This document shows positions 1 through 7,503 of a stretch of DNA of 64,000 nt, one piece after another. Below the pieces are notes generated by a model. That model was not told where the DNA came from, made no database searches, and saw only the letters and a list, made by a program, of their open reading frames with translations. The stretch spans positions 186,001 to 250,000 of the forward strand of contig NZ_BMCS01000001.1 of assembly GCF_014635305.1 (NCBI RefSeq), in the 5' to 3' direction. Made by a program: the position numbers and the translations under genes. This stretch comes from Williamsia phyllosphaerae (lineage in GTDB: Bacteria; Actinomycetota; Actinomycetes; Mycobacteriales; Mycobacteriaceae). Position 1 is the first letter of the stretch. The number at the start of each line of letters is the position of its first letter.

Positions 1-31
1 CCTTGTCGAACTTGTCCTTGTAACCGGACAT
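1..31 (-). CDS. 5' end of an unidentified gene leaving the window
   Basis: Only the first ten codons are inside the window and they read MSGYKDKFDK. An AAGGAG ribosome-binding site lies at 39-44 on the minus strand with a 7-nt spacer, which supports ATG at 29-31 as a true start. The lysine-rich beginning resembles small CsbD-like or antitoxin-like proteins, but ten residues are too few to name a family. Confidence 0.55.
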   Translation of the reverse strand, partial: MSGYKDKFDK

Positions 32-280
32 CGTTGCACTCCTTGCGGGTTCGTTCGGCCGGGAAGGTCCCGGTCGCCGACCGCCAGGGTACGAGTTGCC
101 GGTGACGCGGAGGCGACATTCGATCGGCGGGGTCGCAATCCTGTCGGTTCAGACCCCCGTATTCGCGAACTGCCGACCGTAGATCGTCAGAAGGACACCC
201 ACCGTGCCGGCGGGCCGCCCATGATGGAGGCAGCGCACAGCGCACACCGGGAGATCCCCGGACATCGTCAGGAGCCAGCC

Positions 281-916
281 ATGAGCACACCGAAACGCGC
301 ACTGATCGTCGTCGACATCCAGCAGGAGTACTTCGAGGGTCCGCTTCAGATCGCCTACCCGCCACGCGACGAATCGCTCGCCAACATCGTCTCCGCCATC
401 GACACCGCTGTCGCACAAGATATCCCGATGGTCATCGTTCAGCACCAGATGCCCGACGGTGCCCCCGTCTTCGTCGAGGGGACGCCCGGATGGTCGCTGC
501 ACCCGGAGATCGAGAAGCGGACGACGCCCACGACCAAGCACGTGCACAAGAGCTACGGCAGCGTGTTCGCCGGCACCGACGTCGCCGAGTGGCTGCGGGC
601 ACGCGACGTCGACACCGTCACCATCGTCGGCTTCATGACCAACAACTGCGATCTCGCCACGGCGGTGGAGGCCGAGGGCCTGGGGTTCGCCGCCGAGATC
701 CTGTCCGACGCCACCGGAGCGATCAACCTGGCCAACGAGGCCGGACACGTCTCGGCCGAAACGCTGCACACCACCCTGATGGTGCTGTTGCAGTCGAACT
801 TCGCCGCGGTGACCACCACCGCCGAGTGGACCGCCGCCGTGGCGTCCTCGCAGCCCATCGAGGTCAACAACCTCGTGGTGTCAGCGATCGAGGGGCGCTC
901 GGTCGCCGTCGGCTGA
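281..916 (+). CDS. Isochorismatase-family cysteine hydrolase
   Basis: This 211-residue cytoplasmic protein belongs to the isochorismatase-like hydrolases, which cleave amide, imide or vinyl-ether bonds with an Asp-Lys-Cys triad. The triad is visible as Asp12 (VVDIQQEYF), Lys90 (HKSYGSVF) and Cys123 (GFMTNNCDL), so the enzyme should be active. The ATG at 281 is chosen because AGGAG sits at 270-274, 6 nt upstream; an in-frame ATG at 221 lacks such a site. The gene stands alone and converges on the DUF4345/HAD pair. Sequence alone does not tell nicotinamidase, N-carbamoylsarcosine amidase or other substrates apart. Confidence 0.88.
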   Translation: MSTPKRALIVVDIQQEYFEGPLQIAYPPRDESLANIVSAIDTAVAQDIPMVIVQHQMPDGAPVFVEGTPGWSLHPEIEKRTTPTTKHVHKSYGSVFAGTDVAEWLRARDVDTVTIVGFMTNNCDLATAVEAEGLGFAAEILSDATGAINLANEAGHVSAETLHTTLMVLLQSNFAAVTTTAEWTAAVASSQPIEVNNLVVSAIEGRSVAVG

Positions 917-924
917 CGAACTCC

Positions 925-999
925 GTCCACAAACCACACCGATGGGCGTCACGAGCTGCAATGCGCACTCAACGAGGCCGTGCGGTGTGGTTTGTGGAC
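925..999. repeat. Perfect 17-bp inverted repeat between convergent genes
   Basis: Positions 925-941 (GTCCACAAACCACACCG) recur exactly inverted at 983-999, separated by 41 nt. The element lies between the convergent ends of the isochorismatase and DUF4345 genes. The stem would work in either direction, so a bidirectional terminator is plausible; there is no T-tract. Confidence 0.7.
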
Positions 1000-1030
1000 C
1001 GATGAGTCGGTGAATGTCGATTCCTGATGA

Positions 1031-1450
1031 TCAGGCGGATTGGGGATCAGACCCGAACACGGACCGATGCCAGAGCAGAACGGCGGGCACACCGATGAGT
1101 TCGAGTGCAGTCGCGGCCCGGAAGACCGGGTGAGGACGGCCGACGGCGCGCCACGACATCAGGCGGGGCACTCCACCGGACGCGGCCAGGCCGAGCAGGA
1201 TCCTGGTCGTCGTCGCGCGTTCTCGGGGTGCTGCCATCGACCAGCACAGACCGGGTCCCACGGCAAGCCAGAAGACATTCACGAACCGGTACTCGCTGTC
1301 CACGCTCGGCGTCGTCGAGCCCCCACCCGGGGCGCCTTCCGGACCTTCGAGGACACCCCGCACACCAGACACCACCGGGAGGATCCCCAGCGCTGCAACC
1401 ACACCCCGCACCGCAGTCTCGCTGGATGGTCGACGCAGACGTCGGTTCAT
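1031..1450 (-). CDS. DUF4345 family membrane protein
   Basis: This is a 139-residue protein with about four hydrophobic segments. The pattern of an N-terminal VVAALGILPVVSGVRG, a central SEYRFVNVFW and a later RLMSWRAVGRPHPVF matches the DUF4345 family, whose function is unknown. Its ATG (1448-1450) overlaps the stop of the upstream HAD phosphatase gene by 4 bp, so the two are translationally coupled. Nothing in the sequence shows what it transports or binds. Confidence 0.75.
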   Translation of the reverse strand: MNRRLRRPSSETAVRGVVAALGILPVVSGVRGVLEGPEGAPGGGSTTPSVDSEYRFVNVFWLAVGPGLCWSMAAPRERATTTRILLGLAASGGVPRLMSWRAVGRPHPVFRAATALELIGVPAVLLWHRSVFGSDPQSA

Positions 1451-2262
1451 CTGCGCCCTCGCTCTGAGCCCGCCAGCTCGTCCCACAGCGCGGGCAGATC
1501 GGCGACGGAATCGATGACGTGGTCGGGTACCGGGCCGAACTCGTCGCTCTGCACCGTCGCCAGGGCGTCGGCCCGGAACTTGCCGGTCCGCACCAGGACC
1601 CCGATGAGAGCCGCGGCCTGCGCCCCGAGAACGTCGTTGTGCAGGTCGTCGCCGACCATCACCACCGACGTGGGTTCGATGCCCATGGCCTCCACCGCCG
1701 ACCGGAAACCCACCGGCGACGGCTTGCCGATCGCCCGGATCTTGGCTCCCGCAGCCTTTTCCAGACCCTCGAGGTAGACGCCGGTGTCGATCATCATGCC
1801 GTGATCGGTGGACCACGTCATCGACCGGTGCATCGCGACCACGGGGACCCCGGAGATCATCAACTCCAGCACCCGCGAGATGGCGTCATGGGTGAAGTCG
1901 GGGCCGGCGCCGCCGAGCACCACAACCTCGGGGTCGTCGTCGGGAGCACACAGCGACACCCCGTTCATGTCGTCGGCGACGGGTCCGTCGTTGAGCACCC
2001 ACGTCCGCTTGCCGGGGTACTCCGCCTCGAGGTACTCCGCGGTGAGCTTGGCCGCACTGAGGATCTCCTCGGCGGCGACATCGAACCCGCAGTCGGCCAG
2101 TGCTGCGGCGATCTGCGCGCGGGACTTCGACGTCGTGTTCGTGAGGAACAGTCGTGGGATCCGGCGTTCGGTCAGCGTCGCAAGCGCCTCGACGGCGCCG
2201 GGCAGCGGCTGCCACGAGGTGACGAGCACCCCGTCGATGTCCAGCAGCAGTCCCTCGGCCAT
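1447..2262 (-). CDS. HAD-IIA family phosphatase (LHPP/NagD-like)
   Basis: The protein carries the HAD phosphatase motifs in order: LLLDIDGVL near the N-terminus (nucleophile and acid/base Asp), LFLTNTT (motif II), GKPSP (Lys motif) and MVGDDLHNDVLGA (metal-binding acidic pair). The layout with a C2-type cap between motifs II and III fits subfamily IIA and resembles the phospholysine/phosphohistidine phosphatase-like group. Start ATG at 2260-2262 is chosen because a TAGATT -10 element lies 6 nt upstream, typical of leaderless actinobacterial mRNAs; a TTG two codons earlier would fall upstream of the predicted transcript start. It is coupled to the DUF4345 gene. Confidence 0.85.
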   Translation of the reverse strand: MAEGLLLDIDGVLVTSWQPLPGAVEALATLTERRIPRLFLTNTTSKSRAQIAAALADCGFDVAAEEILSAAKLTAEYLEAEYPGKRTWVLNDGPVADDMNGVSLCAPDDDPEVVVLGGAGPDFTHDAISRVLELMISGVPVVAMHRSMTWSTDHGMMIDTGVYLEGLEKAAGAKIRAIGKPSPVGFRSAVEAMGIEPTSVVMVGDDLHNDVLGAQAAALIGVLVRTGKFRADALATVQSDEFGPVPDHVIDSVADLPALWDELAGSERGRR

Positions 2263-2268
2263 GGTCAA

Positions 2269-2274
2269 AATCTA
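2269..2274 (-). promoter_or_regulatory. -10 element of the HAD phosphatase gene (leaderless)
   Basis: The minus strand reads TAGATT followed by 6 nt and then ATG. That spacing puts the transcript start at or next to the start codon. Confidence 0.5.
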
Positions 2275-2332
2275 GTCGCCACGAGATGACCACGCAGTAC
2301 GCGGCCACCGGGTCACACCGCGGCGAGGTGGC

Positions 2333-3688
2333 ATGCTGAGATTCATGTCCACGCTCACCCATCTCACCGAGGGCGTCGACCGCCTGATGCCCCGCGCCCA
2401 GGCGGATCTGACCACCCTGGTCGCCTTCCCGTCCGTACACATCGCACCCGATCAGCGCCAGGCGTGCGCCGACGCCGCGTCCTGGGTGGCCGACGCGTTC
2501 GCCGAGGTCGGGGTGCCGTGTGAATCCATCCCCACCTCCGACGGCAGCATCGCCGTCGTCGGACACCGCCCCGGTCCCGACGGCTCGCCGACGGTGCTGC
2601 TCTACAGCCATCACGACGTACAGCCCGCAGGCGACACCGCGCTGTGGCACTCGGATGCCTTCGCCCTCACCGAGCGCGACGGTCGTTGGTACGGACGCGG
2701 GACCGCCGACTGCAAGGGCAACGTCATCGCCCACCTGACCGCGTTGCGCGCAGTCGGTGACGACCTCGCCTGCGGCATCCGGGTCGTCATCGAGGGATCG
2801 GAGGAGGCCGGCGGCGAGGGACTCGACCACCTCGCCCGTGAACGTCCCGAACTCTTCGACGCCGACATGATCCTCATCGGCGACACCGGCAACGTCGCGG
2901 TGGGCACCCCGACCCTCACCACCAGCCTGCGCGGTGTGGTCAACGTGAAGGTGACCGTGTCGACCCTGGGCTCCGACGTGCACTCCGGCCAGTTCGGTGG
3001 TGCGGCACCGGACGCACTCGCCGCCCTCGTCGCGGGACTGGCCAGTCTGCGCGACGCCGACGGCAACACCACCATCGACGGCCTCGACGCCGACCAGACA
3101 TGGTCGGGAGCACCGTACGACCCCGATGTTTTCCGCACGGACGCAACGATTCTCGACGGTGTCGACATCATCGGGTCGGGCGCTCCCGCCGACATGGTGT
3201 GGGCTCGTCCGGCGGTCACCGTCATCGGGCTCGACGCCCCTCGGACCGCCGAGGCCGCCGCCGCGATCGTCCCGACCGCCGCGGCCATGCTCAATCTCCG
3301 CGTACCGCCGGGGATGGATCCGGCGATCGCACTCGACGCACTGACCCGCCACCTGCAGGCGCATATCCCCTGGCACGCACAGGTGGTCGTCGACCCCGAG
3401 GCCACCGGCGCACCGTTCGCGGCCGACACCTCCGGCCCCGGCTACCGCGCCCTCAGCGATGCGATGGAACAGGCCTACGGCGCCCCGGTCGCCCACTCCG
3501 GGCAGGGCGGCTCGATCCCGTTGTGCACGGTGCTCTCCGAGATCTGCCCGCGCGCGGAGATCGCACTGCTCGGGGTCGAGGAGCCACGGTGCCGTATCCA
3601 CGCCCCGAACGAGAGCGTCGACCCGACCGAGATCGCGCGGACCGCACTGTCGGAGGCGTTGTTCCTGCGGTCGTTCGGCACCCGGTGA
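2333..3688 (+). CDS. M20 family metallopeptidase (dipeptidase)
   Basis: This 451-residue protein has the two-domain architecture of M20 zinc peptidases. The metal ligands and catalytic residues are visible: His in YSHHDVQPAGD, Asp in GRGTADCKGN, the Glu pair in EGSEEAGGEG, Asp in LIGDTGN and a C-terminal His in RIHAPNES. The central dimerisation (lid) domain runs roughly from residue 200 to 310. Activity on dipeptides or N-acyl amino acids is expected from the family; the substrate is unknown. Starts at 2333 and 2345 are both possible, and a GAGGTGG just before 2333 slightly favours the longer form. The stop overlaps the GTG of moeA by 4 bp. Confidence 0.87.
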   Translation: MLRFMSTLTHLTEGVDRLMPRAQADLTTLVAFPSVHIAPDQRQACADAASWVADAFAEVGVPCESIPTSDGSIAVVGHRPGPDGSPTVLLYSHHDVQPAGDTALWHSDAFALTERDGRWYGRGTADCKGNVIAHLTALRAVGDDLACGIRVVIEGSEEAGGEGLDHLARERPELFDADMILIGDTGNVAVGTPTLTTSLRGVVNVKVTVSTLGSDVHSGQFGGAAPDALAALVAGLASLRDADGNTTIDGLDADQTWSGAPYDPDVFRTDATILDGVDIIGSGAPADMVWARPAVTVIGLDAPRTAEAAAAIVPTAAAMLNLRVPPGMDPAIALDALTRHLQAHIPWHAQVVVDPEATGAPFAADTSGPGYRALSDAMEQAYGAPVAHSGQGGSIPLCTVLSEICPRAEIALLGVEEPRCRIHAPNESVDPTEIARTALSEALFLRSFGTR

Positions 3689-4929
3689 CCGCCCCGCTGC
3701 GGTCGGTGTCCGACCATCAGGCCCACGTCGCCGCACTGTTCGGACCGGCACGGACGGTGCGGGTCCCGATCGCCGACGCGCTCGGCCGGGCATTGGCCGT
3801 CGACGTCGCCGCGCAGGTCAGCCTGCCCGGCTTCGACAACTCCGCCATGGACGGGTACGCCGTCCGCGCCGCCGACATCGCCGACGCCTCGGCGGAGGAG
3901 CCGGTGCGCCTACCGGTGGCCGAGGACATCCCGGCCGGGCGGACCGATTCGCTCACCCTCACCGAGGGCACCGTCCACCGGATCATGACCGGCGCCCCGA
4001 TGCCCGCAGGTGCCGACGCGGTGGTGCAGGTGGAGCTCACCGACGGCGGTGACCAGACCGTCACGATCCACGGCTCGGTCGGCGTCGGAACGGCTGTGCG
4101 CCGCGCCGGTTCCGACATCGAGGCGGGTGAGGCCGCACTGCTCACGGGCACGGTGATCGGGTCGTCGCAGATCGGTCTGCTCGCCGCGCTCGGTGTCGCC
4201 GAGGTCGAGGTGACCGCACCCCTGCACGTCGTCGTGCTGTCCACCGGGTCGGAGCTGATCGCGCCCGGCAACCCTCTCGAGCACGGGCAGATATACGAGA
4301 GCAACGGTGCGATGCTGTGCGCCGCGGTCCGGTCCGCGGGTGGCGAGGCGACCCTGGTGCACTTCGTCCCCGACGACGTCGGACAGTTCCGGGCACGGCT
4401 CGACGAGATGATCGACGGCCCCGCCGCCGTCGATCTGATCCTCACCTCGGGAGGTGTCAGCGCCGGCGCGTACGAGGTGGTCAAGGACGCCCTGACCGGC
4501 CAGGGTGTCGACTTCCTCAAGGTGGCGATGCAGCCGGGCATGCCCCAGGGCAGCGGTCGGTACACCAGCGCGACCGGCACGACGGTCCCGATCGTCACGC
4601 TGCCCGGCAACCCCGTGAGCGCGCAGGTGTCGTTCGAGATCTTCGTCCGACCGCCCCTGCGCAGCGCGATGGGACTGCCGGCGCACCGCCGACGGATCCA
4701 GGCCGCCCTGGCCGACGACCTGCGCTCGCCGCGTGGCAAACGCCAGTTCCGACGTGGGGTGTTCACCCACGCCGGCGGGGCGGACGGGATCGGCTCGGTC
4801 ATCCCCATCGGCCCGCCGAGTTCGCACCACCTGCGGTTCCTCGCATCCGCCAACGCGCTCATCGACATCGCCGCCGACGCCGACGACGTCTCGGCCGGGA
4901 CGACCGTCGAGGTCATCCTGCTCGATTGA
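3685..4929 (+). CDS. moeA: Molybdopterin molybdotransferase MoeA
   Basis: MoeA inserts molybdate into adenylylated molybdopterin to complete the molybdenum cofactor. This 414-residue protein shows the family landmarks PGFDNSAMDGYAVRA near residue 50, RIMTGAPMP, LSTGSELI, YESNGAML, LTSGGVSAGAYEVVK and LPGNPVSA. The GTG start at 3685 overlaps the M20 peptidase stop as GTGA, so it is translated by coupling. It corresponds to moeA2 next to psd and pssA in mycobacteria. No other cofactor gene is in the window. Confidence 0.92.
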   Translation: MTAPLRSVSDHQAHVAALFGPARTVRVPIADALGRALAVDVAAQVSLPGFDNSAMDGYAVRAADIADASAEEPVRLPVAEDIPAGRTDSLTLTEGTVHRIMTGAPMPAGADAVVQVELTDGGDQTVTIHGSVGVGTAVRRAGSDIEAGEAALLTGTVIGSSQIGLLAALGVAEVEVTAPLHVVVLSTGSELIAPGNPLEHGQIYESNGAMLCAAVRSAGGEATLVHFVPDDVGQFRARLDEMIDGPAAVDLILTSGGVSAGAYEVVKDALTGQGVDFLKVAMQPGMPQGSGRYTSATGTTVPIVTLPGNPVSAQVSFEIFVRPPLRSAMGLPAHRRRIQAALADDLRSPRGKRQFRRGVFTHAGGADGIGSVIPIGPPSSHHLRFLASANALIDIAADADDVSAGTTVEVILLD

Positions 4930-5048
4930 ATCGCTGACCTGCGATCACGGCGAGCGCAGGTGGAGCGGGCGGTCCGGTCGACCCCTACCCTCTACCCTGA
5001 ACGCGACAACGTCGACCGGCGTTGGACGACAGCGGGAGGCAGAACGAC

Positions 5049-5816
5049 GTGGCGAGACGCCCGAAGACGGGGATCGATCACGCGGGGGCTGCGGGCTCGG
5101 CCGACGGCGGTGCCATCACCGAGCACCAGACCGGACTCGCGCACCTCGTCGAACTGATCCGGCACACCGTCCCGACGATGCATCCGGCGGGCGTCCCGTT
5201 CGTCGCCGGTCCCGCCGCGGTGGCCGTGCTCGCGCGTCGACACCGTTGGATCCGGACCCCGGCCACCGCACTCGCACTCGCGAGCGCCACCTTCTTCCGC
5301 CACCCCACGCGCGTCCCGCCGACGCTCGTCGGCGCCGTGGTCGCGCCCGCGGACGGCGAGATCACCATCGTCGACGAAGCCGTACCGCCCGCCGACCTCG
5401 GCCTCGGTGACCTCCCACTCCCCCGGGTGTCGACCTTCCTCAGCGTGTTCGACGTGCACGTGCAGCGGGTACCGATCACCGGCGACGTGGTCTCGGTGGT
5501 GCACACCCCCGGCGCATTCCTCTCCGCCGACCTGCCCGCGGCCAGCTTCGACAACGAACGCACCAGCATGCGGATCCGGACCGACTTCGGTGTCGAGATC
5601 GGTGTCGTACAGATCGCCGGCCTCATCGCACGACGGATCGTCTGCCATCGCAGCGCGGGCGACCGCGTGGCGCTCGGCGAGACCTACGGGTTGATCCGGT
5701 TCGGGTCGCGCGTCGACGTGTACCTACCGGCCGGGACCGTGCCCCAGGTGCTCGTCGGACAACGCGCGGTCGGGGCGGAGACGGTGTTGGCCACTCTTCC
5801 GGTGGGGTCGGCGTGA
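5049..5816 (+). CDS. psd: Phosphatidylserine decarboxylase proenzyme
   Basis: Psd decarboxylates phosphatidylserine to phosphatidylethanolamine and forms its pyruvoyl group by self-cleavage at a Gly-Ser bond. Here the site is read as FGS within [14 protein letters not shown] close to the C-terminus; many relatives have GST or GSS. Other conserved parts are [20 protein letters not shown] and HTPGAFLSA. The GTG at 5049 has GGGAGG at 5034-5039 as ribosome-binding site, preferred over a TTG at 5022. The stop overlaps the pssA GTG, so psd and pssA form one unit that makes the substrate and then processes it. Confidence 0.92.
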   Translation: MARRPKTGIDHAGAAGSADGGAITEHQTGLAHLVELIRHTVPTMHPAGVPFVAGPAAVAVLARRHRWIRTPATALALASATFFRHPTRVPPTLVGAVVAPADGEITIVDEAVPPADLGLGDLPLPRVSTFLSVFDVHVQRVPITGDVVSVVHTPGAFLSADLPAASFDNERTSMRIRTDFGVEIGVVQIAGLIARRIVCHRSAGDRVALGETYGLIRFGSRVDVYLPAGTVPQVLVGQRAVGAETVLATLPVGSA

Positions 5817-6763
5817 CCGAACCCACGCGCCCCCGCGTCCGCGTACCGCGACGGACGACACGCCCCTCACGACGCCGCCGTCTCCGACAGAGTGTGTCGG
5901 ACAATCGATCCCGCGTCCCCGACCTGAACGGCGGCCGCCTCCTCGTACCGTCGGCGATGACGGTTCTCGCGATCTGCGCCGGACTGTCGGCCGCGAAATT
6001 CGCGCTCGACGACCGCATCGATCTGGCCGTCGGGATGATCGCGGCCGCAGCACTTCTCGACGGTCTCGACGGCCGCGTCGCGCGTCTGCTCGGTGCGACC
6101 ACGAAGATCGGCGCCGAACTCGACTCCCTTGCCGACGCCATCAACTTCGGGGTCGCGCCTGCGCTCACGATCTATCTCGTGCTGTTGCGCGGGGAGGACA
6201 GCGGCTGGGTGCTGGCGCTGATCTACACGTGCGCGATCGTGTTGCGGCTCGCCCGGTTCAACACCCTGCTCGACGACACCAGCGCACCGAAGTTCACCAA
6301 GGACTTCTTCGTCGGTGTGCCTGCCCCGGCCGCGGCACTGATCGCACTGCTGCCGATCGCGGCCGAACAGCAGTTCGGCTACGGCTGGTGGACCTCCGCC
6401 GCGGCCGTCGGCTCGTGGATGATGCTGACCGCCGCGTTGGCGGTGAGCCGCATCCCGACGGCATCGCTCAAGACGTTCGCCATCCCACCGAGCGCACTGG
6501 TGGGCATCCTCATCGTGGTGGCCGTGGGAGCAGCGTTGCTGGTGACGTTCCCGTACATCCTGATGTTCGTGGCGATTCTGGGCTACCTGGTGCACATCCC
6601 GTTCGCCTGGCGATCGCGCCGGTGGGTGGAGAAGCGCCCCGAGGAGTGGGACACCCCGCCGCGCGAGCGTCGTCTCGAGCGCCGAGCCCGACGCCAGGTC
6701 ACCCGCGCACGGCCTCGCAAGTCCGAGGCCCGACTCGGGTTGCGTCGCCCCGAACGACGGTGA
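5813..6763 (+). CDS. pssA: CDP-diacylglycerol-serine O-phosphatidyltransferase
   Basis: PssA joins CDP-diacylglycerol and L-serine to phosphatidylserine in the membrane. The complete CDP-alcohol phosphotransferase signature D-x2-DG-x2-AR-x8-G-x3-D-x3-D is present, beginning at DGLDGRVAR and ending at LDSLAD. Several transmembrane helices follow, and the C-terminus (from about residue 265) is a strongly basic Arg-rich tail. The GTG start overlaps the psd stop by 4 bp. At 316 residues it is slightly long because of the basic N- and C-terminal extensions. Confidence 0.93.
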   Translation: MTEPTRPRVRVPRRTTRPSRRRRLRQSVSDNRSRVPDLNGGRLLVPSAMTVLAICAGLSAAKFALDDRIDLAVGMIAAAALLDGLDGRVARLLGATTKIGAELDSLADAINFGVAPALTIYLVLLRGEDSGWVLALIYTCAIVLRLARFNTLLDDTSAPKFTKDFFVGVPAPAAALIALLPIAAEQQFGYGWWTSAAAVGSWMMLTAALAVSRIPTASLKTFAIPPSALVGILIVVAVGAALLVTFPYILMFVAILGYLVHIPFAWRSRRWVEKRPEEWDTPPRERRLERRARRQVTRARPRKSEARLGLRRPERR

Positions 6764-6779
6764 CGGCCCCGTCCGTCGT
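6754..6779 (+). terminator. Hairpin at the end of pssA
   Basis: ACGACGG at 6754-6760 pairs with CCGTCGT at 6773-6779 around a 12-nt loop and spans the pssA stop codon. There is no T-run, as is common in this group. The next gene converges on it. Confidence 0.35.
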
Positions 6780-6817
6780 GGTCGGACCGGGCGCAGCGGT
6801 CAGGAAGAGTGCAGCCG

Positions 6818-7294
6818 TCAGGACGCCGAGACCTGGTAGAACACCGAGTTCGGACCACCCGCGGCGCCGGAGACGCTTCCCACCTCGACGGTGTAGGTCT
6901 TGCCCGCCTTGAGGCCGGTCACGACCACGACCTGATTGCCGCCGTCGGTGGTCCGCTGCACCTCCTTGAAGCCCCCGTCGGTGAGGGTCTTCACAGCGGT
7001 GTCGAGCGCGGCGGTCGTGTCGGCCGGACCCTGCACGGTGAGGTTCCACCCCTCGTCGGCCGATCCACCCGCCGAGAGCACGGCGCCGCCGATGAGCGGG
7101 ATCTGATCGGTCGGGAAGTCGTCGGGGAGCGCCACCCCGGAGGGCCCGCTCGGCTCGGCGGGCGCGGAATCGCCGGACCCGCATCCCGCGAGCAGACACA
7201 GCGCCACGACGGCCAGCACCGCCGCCCACCATGAGCCCCGCGCACCTCGCGCACCGTATCGACCCGTCATCGCTGCTTCGTTCCCATCACGCAT
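6818..7294 (-). CDS. Small secreted lipoprotein of unknown function
   Basis: The protein has a basic N-terminus, a hydrophobic signal segment and a lipobox LLAGC with the lipidated Cys at residue 38. About 120 residues follow, containing a mixed alpha/beta domain that begins LPDDFPTDQIPLIGG and ends with a strand-rich KTYTVEVGS. I do not recognise the family. ATG at 7294 is preferred because GAGGGG lies about 7 nt upstream; a shorter start at 7270 has no clear site. It is transcribed divergently from the Mrp operon and converges with pssA. Confidence 0.7.
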   Translation of the reverse strand: MRDGNEAAMTGRYGARGARGSWWAAVLAVVALCLLAGCGSGDSAPAEPSGPSGVALPDDFPTDQIPLIGGAVLSAGGSADEGWNLTVQGPADTTAALDTAVKTLTDGGFKEVQRTTDGGNQVVVVTGLKAGKTYTVEVGSVSGAAGGPNSVFYQVSAS

Positions 7295-7503
7295 CACGCC
7301 ACCCCTCGACCGAGAAATACCTGTCCGACGACCACTGGGGTCGCACCGTATCGTGTCATCCGGTCAGATGGCACGGCGAGCGTCGCGACCACCCGATGGT
7401 CGTGCGAGCAGGCCCGACGGTAAGGTGAAGGGACGGTTGTCGCGGTGAGCTCCACTTTCCTGCGACCCTGACACCCCGCCCATCGATACGACGGAGTGCC
7501 TCG

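Noticed and set aside
1886..3793. A 635-codon minus-strand open frame across the M20 peptidase gene
   Set aside because: No domain, Arg/Gly/Asp-rich composition, and it lies opposite a peptidase with intact metal ligands.
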